Part shown: in pieces, positions 20,660-30,489 of the stretch | Layout of the letters: the number at the start of each line of letters is the position of its first letter | Numbering within the stretch: position 1 is the first letter of the stretch | Origin: Pseudomonas capsici | Lineage (GTDB): Bacteria > Pseudomonadota > Gammaproteobacteria > Pseudomonadales > Pseudomonadaceae | Direction: 5' to 3' | Length of the DNA stretch: 64,000 bases | Assembly: GCF_017165765.1 (NCBI RefSeq) | Contig: NZ_JAFGZD010000004.1 | Span: 336,313-400,312 of the forward strand | Made by a program: the position numbers and the translations under genes | Notes under the pieces: generated by a model | The model's database searches: none | The model's input: the letters and a program-made list of their open reading frames with translations, nothing else | What the model was told of the DNA's origin: nothing

Positions 20660-21784
20660 ATGAGCGACGTCGATTCAAGCGCTGGGGCAAATGATGTTCT
20701 GGTCAGCTTTCGTGGTGTGCAGAAGAGCTACGACGGCGAAGCACTCATCGTCAAAGACCTGAACCTGGATATTCGCAAAGGCGAATTCCTCACCCTGCTC
20801 GGACCGTCGGGTTCCGGCAAGACCACCAGTCTGATGATGCTGGCCGGTTTCGAGACGCCGACCGCGGGCGAAATCCTGCTGGGCGGCCGTGCCATCAACA
20901 ACGTGCCGCCGCACAAGCGCGACATCGGCATGGTGTTCCAGAACTACGCATTGTTTCCGCACATGACGGTTGCCGAGAACCTGGCGTTCCCGCTGTCGGT
21001 GCGCGGCATGAGCAAGACCGATATCGCCGAGAAGGTCAAACGCGCACTGGGCATGGTCCAGCTGGATACCTTCGCGCATCGTTATCCGGCGCAGTTGTCC
21101 GGTGGTCAGCAGCAGCGTGTGGCCCTGGCCCGTGCGCTGGTTTTCGAGCCGCAACTGGTGCTGATGGACGAGCCTCTCGGCGCTCTCGACAAGCAGTTGC
21201 GCGAACACATGCAGATGGAAATCAAGCATCTGCATCAGCGTCTGGGCGTGACGGTGGTCTATGTGACCCACGACCAGGGCGAAGCCCTGACCATGTCCGA
21301 TCGGGTTGCGGTATTCCATCAGGGCGAAATCCAGCAGATCGCACCGCCCCGCACGCTTTATGAAGAACCCAGCAACACCTTCGTCGCCAACTTCATTGGC
21401 GAGAACAATCGTCTCAACGGGCGCCTGCTCAGCCAGAACGGCGACCGTTGTGTCGTCGAGCTGGAGCGGGGAGAGAAGGTCGAGGCGCTGGCAATCAATG
21501 TCGGCCAGACCGGCGAGCCGGTCACCTTGTCGATCCGTCCGGAACGCATCAGCCTCAATGGCCGTAGCGAAAGTTGTGTAAACCGTTTCTCGGGCCGTGT
21601 TGCCGAGTTCATCTATCTGGGCGACCACGTTCGTGTGCGCCTGGAAGTGGCAGGCAAGACCGACTTTTTCGTCAAGCAGCCTATCGCCGAACTGGATGCG
21701 GCCTTGAGCGTTGGCGATGTCGTGCCCCTTGGGTGGCAAGTCGAGCACGCTCGCGCGCTCGATCCCTTGCAGCAAGTGCATTGA
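20660..21784 (+). CDS. agtA: ABC transporter ATPase, polyamine/opine type (agt system)
   Basis: A 374-residue PotA-like ATPase with Walker A GPSGSGKT, signature LSGGQQQRVALARAL, Walker B LVLMDEPLGALD and a C-terminal TOBE domain. It energises uptake with the binding protein and two permeases downstream. The ATG at 20660 (MSDVDSSAG) is chosen over an upstream in-frame start because AAAGG precedes it and similarity to the family begins there. The agt letter is assigned by gene order. Confidence 0.85.
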   Translation: MSDVDSSAGANDVLVSFRGVQKSYDGEALIVKDLNLDIRKGEFLTLLGPSGSGKTTSLMMLAGFETPTAGEILLGGRAINNVPPHKRDIGMVFQNYALFPHMTVAENLAFPLSVRGMSKTDIAEKVKRALGMVQLDTFAHRYPAQLSGGQQQRVALARALVFEPQLVLMDEPLGALDKQLREHMQMEIKHLHQRLGVTVVYVTHDQGEALTMSDRVAVFHQGEIQQIAPPRTLYEEPSNTFVANFIGENNRLNGRLLSQNGDRCVVELERGEKVEALAINVGQTGEPVTLSIRPERISLNGRSESCVNRFSGRVAEFIYLGDHVRVRLEVAGKTDFFVKQPIAELDAALSVGDVVPLGWQVEHARALDPLQQVH

Positions 21785-21865
21785 TCTATCGATAAAAGCA
21801 ACAACAGAGGCGAACGATCGCCCATCCCAATCGCTTACCAACACTGCTCGTGGAGATAAGAATAA

Positions 21866-22897
21866 ATGCTGAAATCATTGAAGTTCACCGCTATCACGTT
21901 GGGCATGATGTGCGCGTCGCAAGCCATGGCCGCCGATCTGACCGTCATTTCCTTCGGTGGCGCCAACAAGGCCGCCCAGGAAAAGGCTTTCTATGCGCCT
22001 TGGGAGAAAGCAGGCAACGGCAAGATCATCGCGGGCGAGTACAACGGTGAAATGGCCAAGATCAAGACCATGGTCGACACCAAGAGCGTTTCCTGGGATC
22101 TGGTAGAGGTCGAGTCGCCGGAACTGTCTCGCGGTTGTGACGAAGACATGTTCGAAGAGCTGGACCCTGCGCTGTTCGGCAAGGCCGAGAACTACGTACC
22201 GGGCGCGCTGACCACTTGCGGCGCGGGCTTCTTCGTGTGGTCCACCGTGTTGGCTTACAACGCCGACAAGGTCAGCACGGCTCCGACCAGTTGGGTTGAT
22301 TTCTGGGACACCAAGAAATTCCCGGGCAAGCGTGGCCTGCGCAAGGGCGCCAAGTACACCCTGGAATTCGCTCTGATGGCTGACGGTGTCGCGCCGAAGG
22401 ACGTCTACAAGGTACTGGCCAGCAAGGACGGTCAGGACCGTGCCTTCAAGAAGCTCGATGAGCTCAAGCCAAACATTCAATGGTGGGAAGCAGGCGCTCA
22501 GCCGCCTCAGTACCTCGCTTCCGGCGACGTGGTCATGAGCTCGGCCTACAACGGTCGTATCGCTGCCGTGCAGAAAGAGAGCAACCTGAAAGTGGTCTGG
22601 ACCGGCGGCGTGTATGACTTCGACGCATGGGCCATTCCAAAGGGCTCGAAAAACGTCGAAGCGGCGAAGAAGTTCATCGCTTACGTGCTGAGCCCGGAGC
22701 AGCAGAAGACCTATTCGCAGAACATTGCCTACGGCCCGGCCAACACCCAGGCGGTTGCGCTGCTGGACAAGGAAACCCTGCAGAACATGCCGACCACTCC
22801 TGAAAACATCAAGGATCAGGTGCAGATGGACGTGACGTTCTGGACTGACAACGGCGAGTCGCTGGAGCAGCGTTTCACCGCTTGGGCAGCCAAGTAA
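21866..22897 (+). CDS. agtB: Periplasmic binding protein of agt ABC transporter
   Basis: A 343-residue PotD/PotF-type solute-binding protein with a signal peptide of 23 residues (cleavage SQAMA-ADL). The mature protein starts DLTVISFGGANKAAQ, typical of the SBP_bac_8 family. Two adjacent tryptophans (NIQWWEAGAQPPQ) are typical ligand-pocket residues of this group. The likely ligand is a short amino acid such as 4-aminobutyrate or 5-aminovalerate, inferred from synteny. A hairpin follows the stop. Confidence 0.87.
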   Translation: MLKSLKFTAITLGMMCASQAMAADLTVISFGGANKAAQEKAFYAPWEKAGNGKIIAGEYNGEMAKIKTMVDTKSVSWDLVEVESPELSRGCDEDMFEELDPALFGKAENYVPGALTTCGAGFFVWSTVLAYNADKVSTAPTSWVDFWDTKKFPGKRGLRKGAKYTLEFALMADGVAPKDVYKVLASKDGQDRAFKKLDELKPNIQWWEAGAQPPQYLASGDVVMSSAYNGRIAAVQKESNLKVVWTGGVYDFDAWAIPKGSKNVEAAKKFIAYVLSPEQQKTYSQNIAYGPANTQAVALLDKETLQNMPTTPENIKDQVQMDVTFWTDNGESLEQRFTAWAAK

Positions 22898-22921
22898 TCG
22901 CGTCAACCTGAGTTAGATCCA

Positions 22922-22949
22922 GGAGCGTTTCCGGTTCAGGAAACGCTCC
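22922..22949 (+). repeat. Intercistronic hairpin after the binding-protein gene
   Basis: An 11-bp perfect stem (GGAGCGTTTCC at 22922-22932 with its complement at 22939-22949) has a 6-base loop and no T-run. Such hairpins between binding-protein and permease genes commonly protect the upstream mRNA or cause partial termination. Confidence 0.75.
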
Positions 22950-22976
22950 CCTCGTTCGTAGATTTCGGAGTTCGAT

Positions 22977-24224
22977 ATGGCCACCGCCGTGCCCCTGACT
23001 GAAGGCGCCAGCCCCAACCTGAAGCAACGCCTGGCTCGTGCCGAGCGGGTCAACCGCTGGAAAGCACAGGCCCTGATCGCTCCGTTGGTCATCTTTCTGC
23101 TGCTGGTCTTTCTGGTGCCCATCGCTGCGCTGCTCTACAAGAGCGTCAGCAACCCGGAAGTCGTTGCCGCACTGCCGAGCACCGTGATTGAAGTCGATAA
23201 ATGGGACGGCAAAGGGCTTCCGCCCGAGTCGGCCTACAAGGCACTGAGCCTGGACCTGGCTGAAACCCGCAAGAATTCGACCCTGGGCGAGTTGTCCAAG
23301 CGTCTGAACATGGAACTGGCCGGTTATCGCAGCCTGCTGAGCAAGACCGCTCGCGCGCTGCCCTTCAAGACCGAGCCTGCCTCTTACAAAGATGCACTGG
23401 AAGCGCTGGACGAACGTTGGGGCGATCCCGCCTATTGGCAGGCGATTCGTCGCAATACCAGCAGCCTTACCCCTTATTACCTGCTGGCGGCCGTTGACCA
23501 CCGTATCGACGATGTCGGCGAAGTGGCTGTAGCAACCCCGGACCAGGCCATTTACCTGGATATCTTCACCCGCACGTTCTGGATGGGGCTGGTCATTACC
23601 TCCATCTGCCTGGTGCTGGCCTATCCGCTGGCCTACCTGCTGGCCAGCCTCCCGGCGCGCCAGAGCAACCTGCTGATGATTCTGGTTCTGTTGCCGTTCT
23701 GGACCTCGATTTTGGTGCGGGTCGCGGCCTGGATCGTGCTGTTGCAATCGAGTGGCCTGATCAACGGGGCACTGATGGCCATGGGCATCATCGACAAGCC
23801 CATCGAACTGGTCTTCAACCGGATCGGTGTCTATATCGCGATGGTGCATATCATGCTGCCGTTCATGATCCTGCCGATCTACAGCGTGATGAAAAACATT
23901 TCCCCGACCTACATGCGTGCGGCCATTTCCCTGGGCTGCCATCCGTTCACCAGTTTCTGGCGCGTGTACTTCCCGCAGACCTATGCCGGGATCGGTGCCG
24001 GTTGCCTGCTGGTCTTCATTCTGTCGATCGGCTACTACATCACCCCGGCCTTGCTGGGCAGCCCGAACGACCAGATGGTCAGCTATTTCGTGGCTTTCTA
24101 TACCAACACCAGCATCAACTGGGGCATGGCGACGGCACTGGGCGGCCTGCTGCTGTTGGCGACTGTCGTGCTGTACCTGATCTATAGCTGGCTGGTCGGC
24201 GCCAGCCGCCTGCGTTTGAGCTGA
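22977..24224 (+). CDS. agtC: ABC transporter permease (PotB-type) of agt system
   Basis: A 415-residue inner-membrane permease with six predicted spans. A long periplasmic insertion (about 65-190) follows the first membrane segment (ALIAPLVIFLLLVFLVPIAALLY). The cytoplasmic EAA-type loop (AAISLGCHPFTSFWRVYFPQT) contacts the ATPase. The insertion is longer than in PotB and may be specific to this subfamily. It is followed after 10 bp by the second permease. Confidence 0.87.
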   Translation: MATAVPLTEGASPNLKQRLARAERVNRWKAQALIAPLVIFLLLVFLVPIAALLYKSVSNPEVVAALPSTVIEVDKWDGKGLPPESAYKALSLDLAETRKNSTLGELSKRLNMELAGYRSLLSKTARALPFKTEPASYKDALEALDERWGDPAYWQAIRRNTSSLTPYYLLAAVDHRIDDVGEVAVATPDQAIYLDIFTRTFWMGLVITSICLVLAYPLAYLLASLPARQSNLLMILVLLPFWTSILVRVAAWIVLLQSSGLINGALMAMGIIDKPIELVFNRIGVYIAMVHIMLPFMILPIYSVMKNISPTYMRAAISLGCHPFTSFWRVYFPQTYAGIGAGCLLVFILSIGYYITPALLGSPNDQMVSYFVAFYTNTSINWGMATALGGLLLLATVVLYLIYSWLVGASRLRLS

Positions 24225-24234
24225 GGAAGCCATC

Positions 24235-25059
24235 ATGCTGAATTCGTATTCGTCGCCTATCGAGCGCATCTGGTATTACGCACTGCGCATTATTTGCGCA
24301 CTGATCCTGTTGTTCCTGGTGTTGCCGGTGCTGGTCATCGTGCCGCTGTCGTTCAACTCGGGCAGCTTTCTGGTCTATCCGCTGCAAGGCTTTTCATTGC
24401 AGTGGTATCAGGACTTCTTCGGCTCCGCCGAGTGGATGCGCTCGCTGAAGAACAGCATGATCGTTGCTCCGGCTTCCACGCTGCTGGCGATGATCTTCGG
24501 CACCCTGGCCGCCATCGGCCTGACCCGTGGCGACTTCCCCGGCAAGCCGCTGGTCATGGCGCTGGTGATCTCGCCGATGGTCGTACCGATGGTGATTGTC
24601 GGTGTCGCCAGCTATCTGTTCTTTGCACCGCTGGGACTGGGCAACAGCTACACCTCGCTGATCCTGGTTCACGCGGTGCTGGGCGTGCCGTTCGTGATCA
24701 TCACTGTTTCGGCCACCTTGCAGGGCTTCAATTACAACCTGGTGCGCGCCGCCGCCAACCTCGGCGCTTCGCCGCTGACGGCGTTCCGTCGGGTGACCCT
24801 GCCGCTGATCGCGCCGGGCGTGATCTCCGGTGCGCTGTTCGCCTTCGCCACCTCGTTCGATGAAGTGGTGGTCACTCTCTTCCTCGCCGGCCCCGAACAA
24901 GCGACCCTGCCGCGCCAGATGTTCAGCGGCATCCGCGAAAACCTCAGCCCGACCATCGCCGCCGCCGCGACCTTGCTGATCGCCTTCTCGGTAGCCTTGC
25001 TGCTGGTGCTGGAATGGTTGCGCGGGCGCAGCGAGAAATTGAGGACTAAGGCGGAATAG
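24235..25059 (+). CDS. agtD: ABC transporter permease (PotC-type) of agt system
   Basis: A 274-residue permease with six hydrophobic segments and the EAA loop RAAANLGASPLTAFRRVTLPLIAPGV. It pairs with the preceding permease to form the channel of the transporter. It is the last gene of the operon; a heptamer repeat array lies 40 bp downstream. Confidence 0.88.
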   Translation: MLNSYSSPIERIWYYALRIICALILLFLVLPVLVIVPLSFNSGSFLVYPLQGFSLQWYQDFFGSAEWMRSLKNSMIVAPASTLLAMIFGTLAAIGLTRGDFPGKPLVMALVISPMVVPMVIVGVASYLFFAPLGLGNSYTSLILVHAVLGVPFVIITVSATLQGFNYNLVRAAANLGASPLTAFRRVTLPLIAPGVISGALFAFATSFDEVVVTLFLAGPEQATLPRQMFSGIRENLSPTIAAAATLLIAFSVALLLVLEWLRGRSEKLRTKAE

Positions 25060-25073
25060 GGGAGAGCGGCAAG

Positions 25074-25160
25074 CTTCAAGCTGTAAGCCTCAAGTCAAAA
25101 GCTTGTAGCTTGTAGCTTGTAGCTTGTAGCTTGTAGCTTGTAGCTTGTAGCTTGCAGCTT
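25074..25160. repeat. AGCTTGT heptamer tandem array
   Basis: Seven perfect AGCTTGT units run from 25100 to 25148, followed by AGCTTGC and a partial unit to 25160. The preceding 25074-25098 (CAAGCTTCAAGCTGTAAGC and related) is an imperfect inverse copy, so the whole can fold as a hairpin. The array sits between the agt operon and rpe. Confidence 0.9.
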
Positions 25161-25223
25161 CTCCTCTTGTTCCCCCTTCGCTTACAATGCGCGCCACCGT
25201 GATTCCGCTCAAACAGGTGCGCC

Positions 25224-25894
<671 letters not shown>

Positions 25895-25898
<4 letters not shown>

Positions 25899-26713
25899 GC
25901 GGCTTCGAGCAACTGTTTGCGGGCAAGCTGCCCAGGCTGATCATGTTCGATCTCGACGGGACCCTGGTAGATTCCGGGCCCGATCTGGCCGTGGCCGTTG
26001 ACAAGATGCTGCTCGAACTCGGTCGCCCGCCTGCTGGCCTCGAGTCGGTCCGGCAATGGATCGGCAATGGTGCGCCGGTACTGGTGCGTCGTGCGCTGGC
26101 CAATGACATCGACCACAGTGGCGTCGACGACGCCCTGGCCGAGCAGGCGCTGGAAATCTTCATGCAGGCTTATGCCGAAAAACACGAATTCACCGTGGTC
26201 TATCCCGGCGTTCGTGAAACCCTGAAGTGGTTGCAGAAGATGGGGGTCGAAATGGCCCTTATCACCAACAAGCCGGAGCGCTTCGTCGCTCCGCTGCTGG
26301 ATGAAATGAAGCTTGGGCGTTTCTTCCGCTGGATCATTGGTGGCGACACCATGCCACAGAAGAAACCGGACCCTGCGGCCCTGTTCTTTGTGATGAAAAT
26401 GACCGGTATTCCTGCGTCCCAGTCGCTGTTCGTCGGCGATTCACGTTCCGACGTGCTGGCGGCCAGGGCGGCTGGCGTGGCCTGTGTCGGCCTGACCTAT
26501 GGCTACAACCATGGCAGGCCCATCGCTGAGGAATCCCCGGCGCTGGTGATCGATGATCTGCGCAAGCTGATTCCCGGTTGCCTGGATCAGGACGCTGAGA
26601 TACTGTTGCCCGATATTCAACGCCCCTCCCTCAGAGAATCCATCGTGGTGGTCACTCGCAAACTCTGGATGAAAGTCATCAAGGCCCTGGCCCGTTGGCG
26701 TTGGCGCGCCTGA
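25895..26713 (+). CDS. gph: Phosphoglycolate phosphatase
   Basis: A 272-residue HAD-superfamily phosphatase that removes 2-phosphoglycolate formed during DNA repair. Motif I is FDLDGTLVD (Asp19 nucleophile, Asp21), motif II is ITNK, and the later [15 protein letters not shown] gives the metal-binding acidic residues. It is coupled to rpe by a four-base overlap and precedes trpE, as in P. aeruginosa PA0607-PA0609. Confidence 0.95.
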
Positions 26714-26784
26714 CTTGATCCCGGCCGCCTGTGCGGCACGTTTGCCTGACTGACCGTTTTTATCCTCAAACCACGAGGCTGTTC

Positions 26785-28266
26785 ATGAACCGTGAAGAAT
26801 TCCTGCGTTTGGCTGCTGCCGGCTATAACCGCATCCCGCTTGCCCACGAAACCCTGGCCGACTTCGACACGCCGCTGTCGATCTACCTGAAACTGGCCGA
26901 TCAGCCGAACTCCTACCTGCTGGAGTCGGTACAGGGCGGCGAGAAATGGGGGCGCTACTCGATCATCGGCCTGCCTTGCAGTACCGTGATGCGTGTTCAT
27001 GGCCATCATGTCAGCGTGACCCATGAGGGCGTGGAAGTCGAAAGTCATGACGTCGAAGACCCGCTGGCCTTCGTCGAAGAGTTCAAGGCGCGCTACAACG
27101 TTCCGACCATTGCCGGTCTGCCACGCTTCAATGGTGGTCTGGTGGGCTACTTCGGTTATGACTGTGTGCGCTATGTGGAAAAACGTCTGGCCAACTGCCC
27201 GAATCCGGACCCGCTGGGTGTGCCGGATATCCTGCTGATGGTGTCCGATGCGGTCGTGGTATTCGATAACCTGGCGGGCAAGATGCACGCCATCGTATTG
27301 ATCGACCCGGCCCAGGAGGATGCTTATGAAAGCGGTCGGGCGCGTCTCGATGAACTGATGGACAAACTCCGTCAGCCGATCACGCCGCGTCGTGGTCTGG
27401 CACTGGACAGGCCGCCAGCCGCCGAGCCGGTGTTCCGCTCCAGCTTCACCCAGAACGATTACGAAAAGGCTGTCGACACCATCAAGCAATATATCCTGGC
27501 CGGGGATGTGATGCAGGTCGTGCCGTCGCAACGCATGTCCATCGACTTCAAGGCCGCGCCTATCGACCTGTACCGGGCGCTGCGCTGCTTCAACCCGACG
27601 CCTTACATGTACTTCTTCAACTTCGGTGACTTCCATGTGGTCGGCAGTTCGCCGGAAGTGCTGGTGCGGGTCGAGGACAATCTGGTGACCGTCCGCCCGA
27701 TTGCCGGTACACGCCCGCGTGGAGCGACCGAAGAGGCCGACCGCGCTCTGGAAGAGGATCTGCTGTCCGACGACAAGGAAATCGCCGAGCACCTGATGCT
27801 GATCGATCTTGGTCGTAACGACACGGGCCGCGTCTCGGAAATCGGCTCGGTCAAGCTGACCGAGAAGATGGTCATCGAGCGTTATTCCAACGTGATGCAC
27901 ATCGTTTCCAACGTCACCGGTCAGCTGAAGAGCGGGCTGACGGCCATGGACGCCCTGCGCGCCATCCTGCCGGCTGGCACCTTGTCCGGTGCGCCCAAGA
28001 TCCGCGCCATGGAAATCATCGACGAGCTGGAGCCCGTGAAGCGTGGCGTCTATGGCGGTGCGGTGGGTTACATGGCCTGGAACGGCAATATGGACACTGC
28101 GATTGCCATTCGTACTGCGGTCATCAAGAACGGCGAACTGCATGTGCAGGCGGGCGGCGGTATCGTTGCCGACTCGGTGCCGGCGCTGGAGTGGGAAGAA
28201 ACCATCAACAAGCGCCGGGCGATGTTCCGGGCCGTTGCTCTGGCCGAGCAGACGGCAGGGGGGTGA
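26785..28266 (+). CDS. trpE: Anthranilate synthase component I
   Basis: TrpE makes anthranilate from chorismate with ammonia supplied by TrpG, the first committed step of tryptophan synthesis. The 493-residue protein shows the feedback-site element [15 protein letters not shown], and the chorismate-binding domain with [19 protein letters not shown] and the C-terminal [10 protein letters not shown]. The ATG at 26785 ([18 protein letters not shown]) is chosen because similarity starts there. A terminator follows the stop, and no trpG or trpDC lies downstream in the window. Confidence 0.96.
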   Translation: MNREEFLRLAAAGYNRIPLAHETLADFDTPLSIYLKLADQPNSYLLESVQGGEKWGRYSIIGLPCSTVMRVHGHHVSVTHEGVEVESHDVEDPLAFVEEFKARYNVPTIAGLPRFNGGLVGYFGYDCVRYVEKRLANCPNPDPLGVPDILLMVSDAVVVFDNLAGKMHAIVLIDPAQEDAYESGRARLDELMDKLRQPITPRRGLALDRPPAAEPVFRSSFTQNDYEKAVDTIKQYILAGDVMQVVPSQRMSIDFKAAPIDLYRALRCFNPTPYMYFFNFGDFHVVGSSPEVLVRVEDNLVTVRPIAGTRPRGATEEADRALEEDLLSDDKEIAEHLMLIDLGRNDTGRVSEIGSVKLTEKMVIERYSNVMHIVSNVTGQLKSGLTAMDALRAILPAGTLSGAPKIRAMEIIDELEPVKRGVYGGAVGYMAWNGNMDTAIAIRTAVIKNGELHVQAGGGIVADSVPALEWEETINKRRAMFRAVALAEQTAGG

Positions 28267-28297
28267 GCTTCAGGCGGTAAGCTACAGGCTTGAAGTG

Positions 28298-28334
28298 AAA
28301 CGCGGTGTCTGCCTTGAGGCGGCACCGCGTTTTT
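28298..28334. terminator. Bidirectional rho-independent terminator
   Basis: Stem AAACGCGGTG (28298-28307) pairs with 28323-28332, with inner pairs in the loop and a run of five T on the plus strand. The A-run on the left gives a U-tract for the convergent yfeH-type transcript as well. Confidence 0.85.
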
Positions 28335-28336
28335 GT

Positions 28337-29365
28337 TCATGCAGCCCGGGCTTCTTCCAGGGCTTCGGCGGACAGTTGCTGGTTGTGGCGGTTGGCGTAG
28401 TTCTCGGCCATGACCGAGCAGACGATCAACTGCATGGGGTGGTAGATCATGATCGGCAGCAGGATCAGGCCAAGACCCGGATTGGCACCGAAGATCAAGG
28501 CTGCCATGGGCGCACCGGCGGCCAGGGATTTCTTGGTGGCGCAGAACACGGCCGCGACGCGGTCGCCATGATCGAACTTCAAGGCGCGCGCGGTGCGTGT
28601 GGTCATGAACAGAATCACGGCCAGCAGCACGGCGGTGCCGATAAAGGCGGTCAGAATCACGCTGTTGCCCTGGGCCTGCCACATGCCCGAAATCATCGAG
28701 TTGCAGAACGCGGCATACACCAGCAACAGAATCACGATCTTGTCGATCAGGTTGGTGTACTTCTTGTGCCGGGCAAAGAACTTGCCCACCAGCGGACGCA
28801 GTAACTGGCCGATGATCAGAGGCAGCAGCAACATGCCGCACAGATCCAGCAGCGTCGAACCCAGATCGATACCGCCAGAGCCGGTGCCCACTACCAGGCT
28901 GACCAGCCAGGGCGTGATGAAAATCCCCAGCACGCTGGACAGGCTGGCGTTGAGAATTGCCGCCGGTACGTTGCCTTTGGCGCTGCCGGTCAGTGCGACC
29001 GACGACGAAATGGTGGAGGGCAGGGCGCACAGGTAGAGGAAGCCCAGCATCAACAGGGCAGGCACATACGCGCTCAGCAGCTTGTTGCCGATCAGCCAGA
29101 GAACCGGGAACACCACAAAGGTGAAGGCCTGGATCATGATGTGCAGGCGCCAGTTCCTGAGGCCGTTCCTGATCTGCTCGCTGGACAGGTTGACGCCATG
29201 CAGGAAGAACACCACGAATACGCCGACATTGATGACGTATTCGGCATGCATGCCACCGCCCGTGGCGCCGAAGTGCGGGAAGAAGTAGGCCAGAACCGTC
29301 GCCAGGACCATTCCACAGAGGAACCAGTCGGTCACGACGCGCTTGAGGTGTTTGAGTGCTTGCAT
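28337..29365 (-). CDS. YfeH-type (SBF-like) bile acid:sodium symporter family transporter
   Basis: A 342-residue protein of the SBF_like branch of the BASS superfamily (E. coli YfeH). About ten hydrophobic segments are visible, and GSAKGNVPAAILNASLSSVLG resembles the crossover motif that binds the cation in this fold. The substrate is unknown for YfeH members. It is divergent from the AraC regulator with 86 bp between starts, so that regulator may control it. Confidence 0.85.
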   Translation of the reverse strand: MQALKHLKRVVTDWFLCGMVLATVLAYFFPHFGATGGGMHAEYVINVGVFVVFFLHGVNLSSEQIRNGLRNWRLHIMIQAFTFVVFPVLWLIGNKLLSAYVPALLMLGFLYLCALPSTISSSVALTGSAKGNVPAAILNASLSSVLGIFITPWLVSLVVGTGSGGIDLGSTLLDLCGMLLLPLIIGQLLRPLVGKFFARHKKYTNLIDKIVILLLVYAAFCNSMISGMWQAQGNSVILTAFIGTAVLLAVILFMTTRTARALKFDHGDRVAAVFCATKKSLAAGAPMAALIFGANPGLGLILLPIMIYHPMQLIVCSVMAENYANRHNQQLSAEALEEARAA

Positions 29366-29451
29366 GGGATGGCTCGCGCATTCTTTGTCAAAGTGAATGT
29401 CCGCAGGCTACTCTGTTGCCTTGTAGCCGTCTTGCGACATAAGGCCATTAG

Positions 29452-30255
29452 ATGCCGACTAACGGACAAATCACTTCTCATCCTTCTACCGGCGAGCGGC
29501 AGATACCGGTCCTGCAGGATTTGCCGCGTCCGCTGTATGCCCGTGCCGAAAGCCTGATTGCCGGGTCATGGACGCCGCCCCATCGTCATGACTGGGTGCA
29601 GTTTTCCTATGCAATCAGTGGCGTGTTGGGCGTGCATACCGCAGAGGGCAGCTTCTTCGCGCCGCCGCAGTGGGGCGTGTGGATTCCTGCCGGGCTTGAG
29701 CATCAGGTGGTGACTTCCATGCAGGCCGAGATGCGCAGCCTGTATGTACGAACCCAGGATTCCGGTTGGGCACCGCAGCGTTGCCGGGTGCTGGAAGTGA
29801 CGCCTCTGGCCCGGGAACTGATCAAGACGTTCTGCCTGCTGCCTGTGACTTACCCGGAGGATGACAGCCCTGAGGCGCGGCTGGTCCAGGTGCTGCTGGA
29901 CCAGTTGGCGCAACTGCCGGAAGTGGGGTTTTCCCTGCCGTTGCCTCGGCACCCGCGGCTACTGGGCCTGTGCAATGAGCTGATCGAAAACCCTGCCCGA
30001 TTGATCACGCTGCATGACTGGGCCGCACGCCTCGGCACTTCGGAGAAGACCCTGATGCGCCTGTTTCAGCGCGAAACCGGCCTGAGCTTTCGAGGCTGGC
30101 GTCAGCGGGCGAGGCTATTGTCGTCGCTCAGCGCACTGGAAGACGGCGACAGCGTGACCAACACGGCCCTGGCCTGTGGCTATGATTCCACTTCAGCTTT
30201 TATTGCGGCTTTCAAAGGGCTGTTCGGCTACACGCCTGGGGAACTGTTCAAGTAG
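29452..30255 (+). CDS. AraC-family transcriptional regulator
   Basis: A 267-residue regulator with an N-terminal cupin sensor domain (WTPPHRHDWVQFSYAISG) and a C-terminal AraC DNA-binding domain with two helix-turn-helix units (LHDWAARLGTSEKTLMRLFQRETG and NTALACGYDSTSAFIAAFKGLFGYTPGE). Its divergent neighbour, the YfeH-type transporter, is the most probable target. The ligand is not evident. Confidence 0.88.
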   Translation: MPTNGQITSHPSTGERQIPVLQDLPRPLYARAESLIAGSWTPPHRHDWVQFSYAISGVLGVHTAEGSFFAPPQWGVWIPAGLEHQVVTSMQAEMRSLYVRTQDSGWAPQRCRVLEVTPLARELIKTFCLLPVTYPEDDSPEARLVQVLLDQLAQLPEVGFSLPLPRHPRLLGLCNELIENPARLITLHDWAARLGTSEKTLMRLFQRETGLSFRGWRQRARLLSSLSALEDGDSVTNTALACGYDSTSAFIAAFKGLFGYTPGELFK

Positions 30256-30489
30256 ATTTCGGCATGAAACAACGCCTGATTGCTGCCTTTTCCTACAGCA
30301 AGAGTTTTTGAGTTCGTAATATCTTTCATCTCTTATGCGGCACGAAAGGTGCTTGAATCAAGGAGTTGAGGCCGTTTTCCACGAAAACTATTCAATCCCG
30401 ACAGCCATTACCCCTACTCGCTGGCGGAGGATTGCCGTATAACGGCAACAATCGCGTATCTGGCAACAAAGGACCCACAATAAAAGCTG

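Noticed and set aside
25100..25160. Heptamer array as a CRISPR-like element
   Set aside because: The units are contiguous with no spacers and no cas genes are present; it is a simple tandem repeat.
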